NCBI GenBank assembly: GCA_016744475.1
Contig: JADGEH010000015.1
Location: 1-64,000 of the forward strand
Length of the DNA: 64,000 bases
Reading direction: 5' to 3'
Source: Thiotrichales bacterium
GTDB taxonomy: Bacteria; Pseudomonadota; Gammaproteobacteria; Beggiatoales; Beggiatoaceae
Below the pieces are notes generated by a model, which worked only from the letters and a program-made list of their open reading frames with translations, was not told the origin of the DNA and did no database searches. Position 1 is the stretch's first letter. Each line of letters starts with the position of its first letter. The position numbers and the translations under genes are program-made. Shown piece after piece: positions 50,891 through 61,036 of this stretch.

Positions 50891-51400
50891 ATGGCTTGGA
50901 AGTTTTTGACCCTTGATGGTCTTAAGACAGTATTGCGTGAGGCGATTATCGCCAGCACTGGAGCTGCGGATGCGGGCAAAATTGCGGCGCTGGATGCGGC
51001 GGGCAAGTGGGATGCGTCCATGATGCCCACGGGCGTGGGAGCTGATACCAAGGCTTATCCTGCCAGCGAGAATTTGGCGGGCGGTGATTACGTCAATATT
51101 TTTGACGACGCGGGCACCTGGAAAATCCGCAAGGCGGATGGTTCTGACCCTGCAAAGTTTGCCAGCGGATTTGTGTTGGCAGCGGTCACTTCAGGCAGCA
51201 ACGATACGGTGTATTTTGAGGGTGACAATACGTCAGTGTCTGGATTGTCTCCAGGATTGGTGTGGTTGTCAGACGCGACACCAGGGGCTGTGGTGCAAAC
51301 GCCGCCTACCGCAGCAGGCAGCATTATTCAGGTGCTGGGAACCGCGACTTCCGCGACTTCAGTCAACACTGAAATAGCAGTAGCGATTGAGGTTGAATAA
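50891..51400 (+). CDS. Phage structural protein, beta-rich
   Basis: 169 residues. An Ala/Gly-rich start (LKTVLREAIIASTGAADAGK) precedes a beta domain (VWLSDATPGAVVQTPPTAAG; QVLGTATSATSVNTEIAVAI) that resembles the C-terminus of the preceding gene. Probably a virion surface or tail-tip component. Start chosen at the ATG 2 bp after the upstream stop; GGAGG is upstream. Confidence 0.62.
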   Translation: MAWKFLTLDGLKTVLREAIIASTGAADAGKIAALDAAGKWDASMMPTGVGADTKAYPASENLAGGDYVNIFDDAGTWKIRKADGSDPAKFASGFVLAAVTSGSNDTVYFEGDNTSVSGLSPGLVWLSDATPGAVVQTPPTAAGSIIQVLGTATSATSVNTEIAVAIEVE

Positions 51401-51999
51401 TGGCACGTTGGCTGGCTGCGTTTGATTCGTTGAAAGGCGCTTTAACGCCCCTTAAAAACCTGGTCTTGAATCTCTCCGCGCTGACTCAGCCGCGTGAGAT
51501 TCTGTTTCCTGACGCGGATATGCGGCTGTTGTCGCAGACCGAGGCGGATGGATTGACGGGGGGCGGGAATACTGCCCTGCACAACCATTCTGTGCAATCT
51601 ACCGAGGATAATTACGGGCAGCAAACGCACGCGATCTATTCCAGTAGTGCGACGTGGCACTCGTATTTTATAGCAGGGCAACGTGCGAGAGGCTCTAGCG
51701 CTGCTCCGTCGGCGGTTTTGACTAACGATAGATTGCTGACCGTTCAGGCCGCAGCCCACGACGGGACGGGGATGTTCAACGTTTTTTCGATACAGGTGTT
51801 TGCGGCTGAAAATCACACCACCAGTGCTCGTGGTGCGAAGGCTATTTTTTATCTGGTCAAAAACGGGGGCACCTCGTTAGTCCCTGTTTTTCAATTCAAC
51901 CCAGACGGCTCGGTGTCGATGCCTCAGTTGCCGACCAGCCCAACAGGGCTGGCAACGGGTTCTTTTTGGAATAACAACGGTGTTCCCAATATTGTGTAA
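51400..51999 (+). CDS. Hypothetical virion protein
   Basis: 199 residues: MARWLAAFDSLKGALTPLKN, SALTQPREILFPDADMRLLS, LHNHSVQSTEDNYGQQTH and a Gly/Pro ending (PTSPTGLATGSFWNNNG) often seen at the tips of phage fibres. No firm family. Coupled to the previous gene (TAATG). Confidence 0.6.
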   Translation: MARWLAAFDSLKGALTPLKNLVLNLSALTQPREILFPDADMRLLSQTEADGLTGGGNTALHNHSVQSTEDNYGQQTHAIYSSSATWHSYFIAGQRARGSSAAPSAVLTNDRLLTVQAAAHDGTGMFNVFSIQVFAAENHTTSARGAKAIFYLVKNGGTSLVPVFQFNPDGSVSMPQLPTSPTGLATGSFWNNNGVPNIV

Positions 52000-52055
52000 T
52001 TTGAAGATAAAAACGGCACTCGAAAATATCTATGCATTAAGTAAAGGAGAATGAA

Positions 52056-53228
52056 ATGAGCTGTGGGGTCTTTACAGGAAACACGCTGCTATTAGTAGCT
52101 GCACCTGCAACGTATGGGGACGTGCCTGCGGGTACGGGTACCGAATACGACGCGCTGCCGATTTTACAAGGTAGCACCATTGAATTAGCGGGGGACGATG
52201 AAACGCTCGATTATCTTCGCGGCAGTTTTACCCCGTCAGTGGATATTCCAGGGGGCGCGTATTGGACGCTAAAACTCGATATGCCTTTATACGGCGGCGG
52301 CGTGGATGGCACGTTGCAGCCGTTGCCCGCAGACAAAATATTACGAGCCAGTGGGATGGTTAAGCAAGACGCTTTTGTGGTGCCCATTGGTACAGGTATT
52401 ACAGGTGACTGGGCAGTCGGAGACGCTGTGGAAAATGCGTCTTCTACCGTGTTTGGTTATGTGGCAGGTGTGGATACGTCAGCCGCACCTCACTTGTTGC
52501 TGGTGTACAACGCGACACCAGGGAATGCTCCCGTCAGTGGGGATGCGATCACCGTCGCGCCGGGTGGTACAGCCACACTGAGTGCCGACCCCTATACCGC
52601 GTTTGTCTACGCCTACACCTCTGATTGTGATAGCACAGCCAACAATGCGTTGAAGTGGTTTTATCAAAATATCTTGTGCGTCGCCAGTGGCGCGCGGAGC
52701 AGTGTGGATTTCAGCTTTGAAGTGAACAAGACGGCAAAAATGACGGTCAATTTGACGGGGCTATATCAAGCGCCCGCTGATGCAACAAAGCCGTCAGATA
52801 AATTACCGCCAAATCTGGTGCCGCCCAATTGTGTCGGCATGGGATTAAAGCTGGGTAGTTACGCCCCAGCGGGTGTGGATAAACTGGAATTAAAACAAGA
52901 TGCGGATGTGCAGGTCATCGACGACTTAAATGCATCCGACGGCTACAGCGGCGTGGATATTGTGGGCAGAATGCCGATGTGCTCGTTTGAAATGGATGCG
53001 GCGGCGACACTGGTAGCACACGATCCTTTTGCCGCGTGGCAGGCTGGAACGACCACGCAATTGGTTGCCCGTCTGGGTTCGGTAGCGGGCAACAGATTCC
53101 ATCTGGTGTTGCCTAACGGACAGCCTCGTCGTCCTAAATTTGGTGACAAAAACAAGCGTCTACGCTACAGCCGTGAGTTTAAGTTGACGGGCGGCGTGGA
53201 CAACGAACTTTTCTTTTTTTACTACTGA
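52056..53228 (+). CDS. Tail tube protein (major tail protein)
   Basis: 390 residues with a strong AAGGAG site. Beta-rich throughout (SFTPSVDIPGGAYWTLKLDM; SSVDFSFEVNKTAKMTVNLT) and ending REFKLTGGVDNELFFFYY. Its location directly before the tail-assembly chaperones and tape measure is that of the siphoviral tail tube gene. No tail sheath gene is next to it. Confidence 0.78.
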   Translation: MSCGVFTGNTLLLVAAPATYGDVPAGTGTEYDALPILQGSTIELAGDDETLDYLRGSFTPSVDIPGGAYWTLKLDMPLYGGGVDGTLQPLPADKILRASGMVKQDAFVVPIGTGITGDWAVGDAVENASSTVFGYVAGVDTSAAPHLLLVYNATPGNAPVSGDAITVAPGGTATLSADPYTAFVYAYTSDCDSTANNALKWFYQNILCVASGARSSVDFSFEVNKTAKMTVNLTGLYQAPADATKPSDKLPPNLVPPNCVGMGLKLGSYAPAGVDKLELKQDADVQVIDDLNASDGYSGVDIVGRMPMCSFEMDAAATLVAHDPFAAWQAGTTTQLVARLGSVAGNRFHLVLPNGQPRRPKFGDKNKRLRYSREFKLTGGVDNELFFFYY

Positions 53229-53255
53229 TTTAACACTGATTTAAGGAGATGTATC

Positions 53256-53612
53256 GTGGCTTTTAAGCGCAAAAAAGATAGCCATTTTTCTGGCAAAGTA
53301 GAGTTTGAATGGTTTGACGAAAAAGCTGTTAAGCAGAAATCCGATTTCAGTATCACCTTTTCCCGTCCGACACAACAGATTGTTGAAACGGACGAGTTTA
53401 CCGAACTCACTCGGACTGAATTACTGGATCAATATTTTGTCTCTGCCGAGGGGATTGCGGATGAAAGTGGAGAGCCTATCAATGATAAAACAGAGCAACT
53501 AGAAGCTATCTACGAAATGCCTGAAGCGGCGGCGGCCGCGTGTGACTTGTTTTTTCGTGGAATACTGTCCCCTGGAAGCGGCAAGGGTCGAAAACCTTAC
53601 CGCAATCGGTAG
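53256..53612 (+). CDS. Tail assembly chaperone, short form
   Basis: 118 residues (KVEFEWFDEKAVKQKSDFSI ... EQLEAIYEMPEAAAAACDLF). It is acidic and sits between tail tube and tape measure like lambda gpG or Mu gp41. Its end overlaps the next frame by 71 bases, and a T6 run at 53550-53555 lies in the overlap, so some ribosomes probably shift to make a longer G-T type fusion. Confidence 0.78.
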   Translation: MAFKRKKDSHFSGKVEFEWFDEKAVKQKSDFSITFSRPTQQIVETDEFTELTRTELLDQYFVSAEGIADESGEPINDKTEQLEAIYEMPEAAAAACDLFFRGILSPGSGKGRKPYRNR

Positions 53613-53931
53613 GCATTGGGCAAAACCTAATCACACCGATAAAGAGAGCGTGGGTGCCCTGGCTGAAAATGCCGATGCCTGGGCTGATTTTCTGGACGGC
53701 CAGGGCGAACCTAAAGACTGCGAGGTGTTTCCAGAACACTGGGATATTTTAACCTCGTGGTTGAATCTGACTAAAGCGCGGCTGTGGCGTTACCCACCGC
53801 TGAGCGGTCTGCCACTGGGATTAGACTGGCCTCAAGTCCGCGCCCACCCGCATTGCCCCCCTGACGAACATCTCCCTTCCATCGTCATTATTGAACAAGC
53901 GGCTACCGACGCACTGCACGAGAAAAACTAA
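53542..53931 (+). CDS. Tail assembly chaperone, frameshift extension
   Basis: 129 codons open in the frame +1/-2 to the preceding gene (AKPNHTDKESVGALAENADA; WDILTSWLNLTKARLWRYPP). The nominal GTG start has no ribosome site, so expression as a fusion after a shift is more likely; the usable part would begin near the T6 run. Phage Mu is known to use a -2 shift at this place. It overlaps the tape-measure ATG. Confidence 0.7.
   Translation: MTCFFVEYCPLEAARVENLTAIGRHWAKPNHTDKESVGALAENADAWADFLDGQGEPKDCEVFPEHWDILTSWLNLTKARLWRYPPLSGLPLGLDWPQVRAHPHCPPDEHLPSIVIIEQAATDALHEKN
53550..53556 (+). other. Candidate programmed frameshift site (T6C)
   Basis: In the short chaperone frame the codons are TTT TTT CGT. 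A slip of two bases back (or one forward) gives TTC GTG, which is the frame of the extension. Both P- and A-site Phe tRNAs could re-pair on the T run. Confidence 0.5.
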
Positions 53932-56900
53932 TGTCTTCTGAAACCTTGACTGTTCGCGTTAGATTGCTGGCCGACGGCTCCGCGCTGATCGGCGAGACGC
54001 GGCTGTCTGCGCAAGAGCTGGAGAAGCTGCGCGACTCAGCCGATAGCGCTCAGTCTGGGTTTGACGATCTGAATGCGTCTAGTGACGATTTGGGTGGCTC
54101 GCTGGCGGATATGGCTGGGAGCGCTGTCAAGGCTGTTGCCGCTGTCGCCAGTATTGGTGCAGCGGGATCGGCCTGGGTGCAGTTCGATAGCGCAACACGC
54201 AACACGGCAAATCTGACGGGCAGTGCGCTCAAAGATATTAAAGCCCTCGCGCTCGAATCAGGCATTGCGATGGGGCGTTTTGCTGGGGATGCCTCGGCGG
54301 CGTTTGGTGTGGTGGGTTCTAAATCACCCAAATTGCTAGAAGATGCCGCTGCACTGAAAGGTGTTGCCGACGCTGTTTTTATGCTGACGGATGCTGATAG
54401 TGCTATGGGAGGTAGCTTATCTGACTCGGATACGGCGGGTGCTATCACAGGTATGCTCAACGCCTACTCTGTTGGTATAGATGAAGCCGTTGTTAAGGCC
54501 AATGTGTTTTCCAATGCCTTGGCAGCGGCTGCACAGGTGGGTTCGGTCAATATTTCAAACCTGAACGCCACTGTTGCAGGTGTCGGCACCACGTTTGCGA
54601 TGGCGAATATTCCGGCTGAAGAGTTGTTAGCGGTGTCCGAACTCCTGGGCGAAAAAAGTGACGCATTGCAAGGTTCCCAGGCCGCCACCTCCTTAAACTC
54701 AGTAACTATCGCGTTACAAACTGCCAGCGATAAATTTAAGCAGTACGGCATTTCTGGTGTTGATACCACTCTGAAAACAGAGGGTTTTGCAGCCGCGTTG
54801 AGAAAATTGTCTCCGATTATTGGAGATACGAATGCTTTAGTGGATATTTTTGGCAAAGACCACGCCAATGCGGTCACTATTCTGGTTAATAATACAGAGG
54901 CCATTGACGAGTATACGCGGAAAATATCAGGCACCAATACAGCCTACGATCAAGCTATTGCGGGTTCAAAGACGTTTAGCAAACAAGTCACGATTCTTGG
55001 CGCGAATCTTAAAAATATCGCGTCTGTGGCTATTGACGATTTTGTGGGAGACCACGCCGCCGCGTCTCTGGCTGTATTGAACGTCGGCCTTGCAGCAGTG
55101 GCTGAAAATATCGAGGTGTTCGAGGCTGTTGCCGTGGTTCTGGGCGTTCGCGCGTTAGCGCCTATGGCGGCTGGATTTACCACCAGTGCAGCTGCTGCTG
55201 TGAAAAATCAAGTGGCTCTGGTGACTCAAGCGGCGGCTGCCCGTCAAGCGGCGGCGGCGGGAACGGCTCGCGCTGCCACCAGCGCCCGTGCTCACGCGCA
55301 AGTCTCGGCGGCGGCACTGGCTGAAGCGCAGGCGCACCGTGCCAATTTAGCGCAGATGGCGATTTACGGCCCTGCACGCGCTAAAGCTGAGCGGGACGTG
55401 ACGGCTGCTGCGGCGGCTCATGCGGCGGCGACCAGTGCTGTGACGCTGGCTGAAAGTCGCGCGGCTGCTGCGATGGGCGCTACTACGGCAGCGGCTAGAT
55501 TGCAATCAGTGGCGCTGAGAGCGACAGCGGGGGCTGCTCGATTAGCCAGCGGTGCTTTAGCCTTGGTCGGCGGGCCTGTTGGAGCGGCGATTCTCGCTGG
55601 AATTGTTGCGTGGCAGTTGTATAAAAGTGAGGTGCTGGAGGTCAAAATCGCCGGGATTGCGATGACCGAGGCAGTCTTGGTGGGCATCGAGTATCTACGA
55701 TTTGGTTTTCAAGCTGCGTTTTCCTTTATTCACGAAAAAGGCGTGGATACATACGAGGCGTTAGCCAGTGGCTGGGCTTACGTGCAGGCCGCCTCAGACG
55801 TTGTTTTCGGCGCTATCAAAAACGCTTGGAACTCAATAATGTCAGGGCTGGCGAGCACGTTCAGTCGGTTTGCTCAAACCATTGCCGATAAAATGCCTAC
55901 CGCTCCAGGTACTACGGAACTTGCCAATCAACTGACGTTTTTATCCGGTTCACTGAGTGTTGCGGCTAAAGGTTTTGAGAATGCGGGCACCGCCAATACG
56001 AACTTCACTACTGCGTTAGCAGCACGGCAGTCAGTAGTGACAGAATCTATCGCTGGGATGCGCCAGTCTGTTGTAACGATTGACGAGTTGAAAACTTCTC
56101 GCGACGCAGCCATCGCAGGCGTTCGCACGGAAATGGGCGCGTTGGTAGACGCTGCGGGGCAAACTGCGGCGACAGCCGGTACCACAAAAGACCTGTCTGA
56201 TAAAGTTAAGGACTTAGAGACGGCGTTTAATGCCGGAGGAAGAGGTGCGAAGAATTTCGGCGAAGCAGCCAAAAAAGCGTCTGAGGAAGTGCTTAAGCTC
56301 CAACAGGCGCTGGACTGGGACGAAAAAACGCTGGGCATGGATGCAGCAGCAAAAGACGCGCTGAAATTTGAAGACGCGCTGCGACGCACTGGCAAATTCA
56401 GTGAAGACGAGATCAAGCGTCAAGGGGATATTTACGAAGCGCGTAAGCGGTCGCTCGAGCTTCGTAAAAAGGGGGTTGACTTGGCTGATCAAGAGGCCAA
56501 AAAATCTGCCAGCCGCCTAGCTGATCTAGAGAAGGAGGTCGGCTACCTGCAAATCGCTGATGAAAAAACCCGTGAACGCCAGAAATACCTAGACGAATTT
56601 ACCGAGGCCGATCAACAGCGTGCGGCGGATTTGTACGACCAGAAAGTCTCCCTGGAAGATCATAATGACTTAATTGAGAAGCAGCAGGGGCTTTGGAAAG
56701 GTGTCAGAGGCGAAATTCAAGGCACTCTGGCAGACTTTTTCTCTGGCACCGTGAGTATTGAAGACGGATTAAAGGGGTTGTCTAAGCATTTTAGAGGCAT
56801 GATCGCTGAACAGCAGTCAGCGCAATTGATGGCTAGCGCCGGAAACTTTTTTAATCCGGCTTCTGCATCCAGCGGCGGGATTTTATCAGGATTGAGTGGT

Positions 56901-59444
56901 GGTAGCGGCTCAATGTTGGATATGACTGGGTTGGGAAACTTAGTCTCCAGCGGTGCTGAAACTATCGGTGCCTCGTTGTTTAGCTCGTTTGGCGGCGCTG
57001 GCAGCGAACAAGCTGCAATGTTGGCAGCGCAGACGGCAGATTTTGGTGTTGACGGGCTGATGTCAACAATGGACTCGTTTACTGCTGGCACGTCTGCGCT
57101 CTCTAGCGTCCCGTGGGGACAGGTGGCAACGGGCATGATGTCGCTGGTTGAAGGCGACTGGACGGGTGTCGCCACTTCAGCTATTTCGGCGGCACTGATG
57201 TTCACGCCTGCCGCTCCGCTGGCTCCGTTTGTTGATCCCGTTGTTAGGCTAGTGGTGGGGGCGTTTGATAACGGGGAAACACGTCAGGGGGAGGCATTCG
57301 ATTGGCACAAAGGCACCGAGGACCCGCGGTTTGTGAGCGGGCCTAGCGGAGGCGCGTTTGCTGACGGGCTCGTTTCAGACGTGGTCGCTGATTACTCTAC
57401 CAATATTAATGAAATGTTGGAACGGCTCGGTTCTGAAATGGAGCTGGAGTATTTTCACGCAGGCGCCTCAACTAGCACAAAGGGGCGGGGTGGAACGCAT
57501 ATCGGCGGGAGATTAACGGGCGGGCTAGTTGTAGGGCAGACCTGGGATGAGGGGCAAAAAACAGGCGGCACGCAAACGCTGAACGCTGAGCAGTCTGCCC
57601 AGCAGTTATTAGGCGACGCCGAAAAACTGCGGCTCGAGGTTTTGCAAGTCGCCAGCGATCTGCCCGAATGGATTTCGGTCATATTAGCAGAGGTGGATAC
57701 TGAGGCGATGCCCTCTGCCGAGGTCGGCGGCATCTTGTCGTTGGTGGAGGCGTTGGGGGTGATGGATCAAAAAACAGGAGAGGTATCAGAAGCGTTTGAC
57801 TCTGGCTCTGCGTTCGGGGCGACGTTAATAGGGCTGATTGACAGTGCGGACGGGAGCGCTGCGTCAATGAGCAATATCGTCAGCAAAATGTTCGGACTGA
57901 AAAGCTCGTTTGAAGGTTTAGGGTTGTCCACAGACGGATTGACCGCTGATTTTATCAAGCAGGCTGGCGGGGTCGATCTATTGGCGACAAAAACAGCCGC
58001 TTATTACAGCCAGTTTTACAGTGCTGAGGAGCAGTTTGAGAAAACCTGGGGGGATATGTCGGCAAAAGTGGCCGATGGCTTTGCAGAGCTGGGAATTGCA
58101 GCGCCAAAAACCCGCGAAGAATTTAACGAGATTGTTAGCGGGCTGGATTTAACCTCCGAAAGTGGGCAAGAGACGTATCTTGAATTGATGAACCTTTATC
58201 CGGCGTTTGGGTTTATCCAGGATGCGTCAGAAGGTGCGCGGCAGAAATTAGAGGGGCTTAAAAACATTTCTGTATCCCCAGATCAGCGTGCTGCTAACGA
58301 TTGGGACGATTTAAACAACGAATTGATAGAGTTAGGGGTGGGCGGCATCCCATTAACCCGCGCAGGGCTGGCTGGATATACGGATTCACTCGACGAAACC
58401 AATATTGAGCACCAAAAAGCGATCACGATTTTAGACGGGCATAAATCGGCTATTGACGGATTTTATAGTGCCTTTGATACAGCGTTTGACGGATTAACCG
58501 AGATAGCGATAGCGCCTGCTGAGCGTGGTAAATCGGCATGGAATGATTTAAATGGGGAACTAGATTCTCTGGGGTTAGATGCGCTGCCCGCTACTCGTGC
58601 GGGACTAGCTGAATATAAAGACGGGCTTGATGAAAACAATGAAGCTCATCGTGACGGTGTGGCCCTGCTGTATAAAAACAAAGGTGTCATTGACGGGTAT
58701 TACAAAGAACTCGAAAAGACCGAACAAGATAGACTGAAAAAACTCGAAAAGGCTGAAGAAGCACGCTTTAAAAACGTCGCGAAAGCTGCTGAGGATGCCG
58801 CAAATGCGCAAACCAAGGCCATGGAGGATTTGCGCGAAGGCGCTAAAGGACTGTTGGATTATGTACGTGACTTGAGTTTGGGTGATACCAGTACGCTGAG
58901 TAATGCAGCGCGTTTTGCCCAGGCTCAAACACTGTATGAAGGCACGCTGAGCGCTGCACAACTGGGCGATCTTGACGCTATCAAAGACTTGCAGGGTATC
59001 ACCAGCACGTACCGCTCGCTGGCTAACGATTTTTACGGTGATTCTGATCGTTATCGTGAAGTGGAACTAGGCACTCGGCAAGATGTGGCGCGGGTGGCTG
59101 GCACTCGACTGGCAATGGACGATCAGGCGCTCGCTGACTATTTGGGCGTTCCACAGTTGGCTGAAGGTGGGGTGGTGTCTCAACCCACGCTGGTGCTGGT
59201 GGGTGAAGCAGGCCCCGAAGTGGTGACTCCGTTGAATCGTTCGGACGGTTCTAATGGGTTGGGCGAAGTTAAAGGTACCTTGACCGTGTTATTACGCGAA
59301 ATGCAAGAAAACAATCGTCTGTTGCGCAAAATCGCTGAAGACAATAATGATAATGCGGTACGTCAAAGACGTTCAACTCAGCTATCAGGGCAACAAGCTG
59401 TCGTGGCGGTGCAGTCTGCGAAAGTGGCAGTGGGGTACAACTGA
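53931..59444 (+). CDS. Tail tape measure protein
   Basis: 1837 residues, the largest phage gene. The N-terminal part is helical with an Ala-rich coiled coil (residues about 430-540). A tape-measure domain has VFSNALAAAAQVGSVNISNL and LLAVSELLGEKSDALQGSQA. Hydrophobic stretches near 540-580 may insert in the membrane. The C-terminal half has three repeats of about 80 residues (near 1366, 1453 and 1533; FAELG/ELGVGGIPLTRAGL/SLGLDALPATRAGL). The end has the LAEGGVVSQPTLVLVGEAGP motif typical of tape measures. At about 0.15 nm per residue a tail of roughly 275 nm would be expected (rule of thumb). Confidence 0.93.
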   Translation: MSSETLTVRVRLLADGSALIGETRLSAQELEKLRDSADSAQSGFDDLNASSDDLGGSLADMAGSAVKAVAAVASIGAAGSAWVQFDSATRNTANLTGSALKDIKALALESGIAMGRFAGDASAAFGVVGSKSPKLLEDAAALKGVADAVFMLTDADSAMGGSLSDSDTAGAITGMLNAYSVGIDEAVVKANVFSNALAAAAQVGSVNISNLNATVAGVGTTFAMANIPAEELLAVSELLGEKSDALQGSQAATSLNSVTIALQTASDKFKQYGISGVDTTLKTEGFAAALRKLSPIIGDTNALVDIFGKDHANAVTILVNNTEAIDEYTRKISGTNTAYDQAIAGSKTFSKQVTILGANLKNIASVAIDDFVGDHAAASLAVLNVGLAAVAENIEVFEAVAVVLGVRALAPMAAGFTTSAAAAVKNQVALVTQAAAARQAAAAGTARAATSARAHAQVSAAALAEAQAHRANLAQMAIYGPARAKAERDVTAAAAAHAAATSAVTLAESRAAAAMGATTAAARLQSVALRATAGAARLASGALALVGGPVGAAILAGIVAWQLYKSEVLEVKIAGIAMTEAVLVGIEYLRFGFQAAFSFIHEKGVDTYEALASGWAYVQAASDVVFGAIKNAWNSIMSGLASTFSRFAQTIADKMPTAPGTTELANQLTFLSGSLSVAAKGFENAGTANTNFTTALAARQSVVTESIAGMRQSVVTIDELKTSRDAAIAGVRTEMGALVDAAGQTAATAGTTKDLSDKVKDLETAFNAGGRGAKNFGEAAKKASEEVLKLQQALDWDEKTLGMDAAAKDALKFEDALRRTGKFSEDEIKRQGDIYEARKRSLELRKKGVDLADQEAKKSASRLADLEKEVGYLQIADEKTRERQKYLDEFTEADQQRAADLYDQKVSLEDHNDLIEKQQGLWKGVRGEIQGTLADFFSGTVSIEDGLKGLSKHFRGMIAEQQSAQLMASAGNFFNPASASSGGILSGLSGGSGSMLDMTGLGNLVSSGAETIGASLFSSFGGAGSEQAAMLAAQTADFGVDGLMSTMDSFTAGTSALSSVPWGQVATGMMSLVEGDWTGVATSAISAALMFTPAAPLAPFVDPVVRLVVGAFDNGETRQGEAFDWHKGTEDPRFVSGPSGGAFADGLVSDVVADYSTNINEMLERLGSEMELEYFHAGASTSTKGRGGTHIGGRLTGGLVVGQTWDEGQKTGGTQTLNAEQSAQQLLGDAEKLRLEVLQVASDLPEWISVILAEVDTEAMPSAEVGGILSLVEALGVMDQKTGEVSEAFDSGSAFGATLIGLIDSADGSAASMSNIVSKMFGLKSSFEGLGLSTDGLTADFIKQAGGVDLLATKTAAYYSQFYSAEEQFEKTWGDMSAKVADGFAELGIAAPKTREEFNEIVSGLDLTSESGQETYLELMNLYPAFGFIQDASEGARQKLEGLKNISVSPDQRAANDWDDLNNELIELGVGGIPLTRAGLAGYTDSLDETNIEHQKAITILDGHKSAIDGFYSAFDTAFDGLTEIAIAPAERGKSAWNDLNGELDSLGLDALPATRAGLAEYKDGLDENNEAHRDGVALLYKNKGVIDGYYKELEKTEQDRLKKLEKAEEARFKNVAKAAEDAANAQTKAMEDLREGAKGLLDYVRDLSLGDTSTLSNAARFAQAQTLYEGTLSAAQLGDLDAIKDLQGITSTYRSLANDFYGDSDRYREVELGTRQDVARVAGTRLAMDDQALADYLGVPQLAEGGVVSQPTLVLVGEAGPEVVTPLNRSDGSNGLGEVKGTLTVLLREMQENNRLLRKIAEDNNDNAVRQRRSTQLSGQQAVVAVQSAKVAVGYN

Positions 59445-61036
59445 TGGCGAAAACCACTTCAGAGTACCTGACCTGGTTACAAACCAACAATGCCGGAATG
59501 CTGTTGGTGGAGTTGAACTATCACGACGGTGTGAGCGAAAAAACCGTGTATTTAGGGACGCGCTCGTTTAAGTCTTTGCCCACTGACACCCCTGCGAACA
59601 CCGCGTATATGCCGTTGATTCGCAACGTGCCTGAGTTCAGTGCTGATATGAGCGGGGCGCTGAACGTTGGTAGCCTAGATATTAAGAACAACGGTGAGTT
59701 GGATGCCTTTGTTGGATTGTCGTTTGGCAATCGTCCTATTAAGTTGGGTTTGGGTGATCCTAGTTGGGCGCGGGATGATTTTATCTGGGCTAATTTTCGC
59801 ACCGCTCAAGAAGGTGTGACCTGCCCTGACCCCAACACGCTGCGCTTATTCTTCCACGATCAAATGAAGGTGCTCGACGCACCGATTCAAACCTCCCTGT
59901 TGCCAGACGGCAAACCCATCCCTTTGTGCTACGGCACGGTATTCAATGTCTCGCCTGCGTTTTTGGGTGAGGATATTGATGGCGCTCATTATCAAGTCAA
60001 CGACGGTAGCGTAGACGGTATCACGGTCAGAAGTGGCGGCCTATCTGTTGGTGGACTGTCTCTGGATTTACCTAATGGACAGTTTACGATTGACCCTGCA
60101 CCGACTGGAAAAGTGACCTGCGATGTAGTGAACACCACAGCCGGAGATTTGGTGGGGGAAATAGTTGAGGCGGTGCTGTTGCAAATGGGTGTGTTAAGTG
60201 GCTCGATGGATAGCAGCAGTTTTAGCGCGTTCAATACCGCTATCCCGTATTCCGCTGGAATTTATATTGACAAGCGTACCAATGCCCGACAAGCGATTAA
60301 AACTCTACTGGAATACAGCACCGATAAAGGGGCGTCGTCCTCGTCCTCTTTGGGCGTTCTCAGCGTGGACCTGGCGGGGCTATTTTATCTGTGGAGACCT
60401 CATAATCTCATTGGTTCGGAAAGTACGGCTTATGTGCATTATCAGGGGTTTGTTGCCAAGGACGGGCTGTCTATTGAGAACGTCACGCCGCCCATTGCGA
60501 GTGTGCGGCTGGGCTATCAGAAAAATTATACCGGACAAGATGAAGGCAGCGTTTTTGACGCGGTATCCGCAGATGATCGGAACCTATACGCCGCTGATTT
60601 TCAGTACGAAACAGGTGAGCAGGTTTTAACTCAGTGGAACGAAGCGCTGACATATCCTGTGGGTTACGATTCTGCGCTGGCAAATGCCGTAATCGCAAGG
60701 ACCGAGATTACACGGTTATTTGCTTTGCATTCTGCACCGCTGCTGCGGTATTCGCTGGATACGTTTTATCCGCCTGTCCTGCATAGATTGGGCGACAAAA
60801 TGCGTGTAACACACCCGCGATTGGGTTTCTCGGCAGGCGTTGATATGCAAATCGTCGGGTTCCAGTGGCAGCGGTTGACAGGAAAATGCCTTTATAAGTT
60901 ATCACCTATTGTGGACGTGGTCGGGTTCGTGTGCGACACGTACTACGAACAATCCGAGGCATTCACCATTAATACAGGTAAACCAATCTGCACAAATAGC
61001 GTCCCGTCACAGGGATTATTGGGGGTTTTATTATGA
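59444..61036 (+). CDS. Tail tip protein (distal tail/hub-like)
   Basis: 530 residues: SEYLTWLQTNNAGMLLVELN, KPIPLCYGTVFNVSPAFLG, FYLWRPHNLIGSESTAYVHY and LGDKMRVTHPRLGFSAGVDM. It resembles the first large tail-tip protein after the tape measure in B3-like phages, a baseplate hub precursor. It overlaps both neighbours (TGATG, ATGA). Confidence 0.65.
   Translation: MAKTTSEYLTWLQTNNAGMLLVELNYHDGVSEKTVYLGTRSFKSLPTDTPANTAYMPLIRNVPEFSADMSGALNVGSLDIKNNGELDAFVGLSFGNRPIKLGLGDPSWARDDFIWANFRTAQEGVTCPDPNTLRLFFHDQMKVLDAPIQTSLLPDGKPIPLCYGTVFNVSPAFLGEDIDGAHYQVNDGSVDGITVRSGGLSVGGLSLDLPNGQFTIDPAPTGKVTCDVVNTTAGDLVGEIVEAVLLQMGVLSGSMDSSSFSAFNTAIPYSAGIYIDKRTNARQAIKTLLEYSTDKGASSSSSLGVLSVDLAGLFYLWRPHNLIGSESTAYVHYQGFVAKDGLSIENVTPPIASVRLGYQKNYTGQDEGSVFDAVSADDRNLYAADFQYETGEQVLTQWNEALTYPVGYDSALANAVIARTEITRLFALHSAPLLRYSLDTFYPPVLHRLGDKMRVTHPRLGFSAGVDMQIVGFQWQRLTGKCLYKLSPIVDVVGFVCDTYYEQSEAFTINTGKPICTNSVPSQGLLGVLL

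Noticed and set aside
54050-57205. Several long antisense frames in the tape measure gene
   Set aside because: They mirror the Ala-rich coiled-coil codons and have no start signals.
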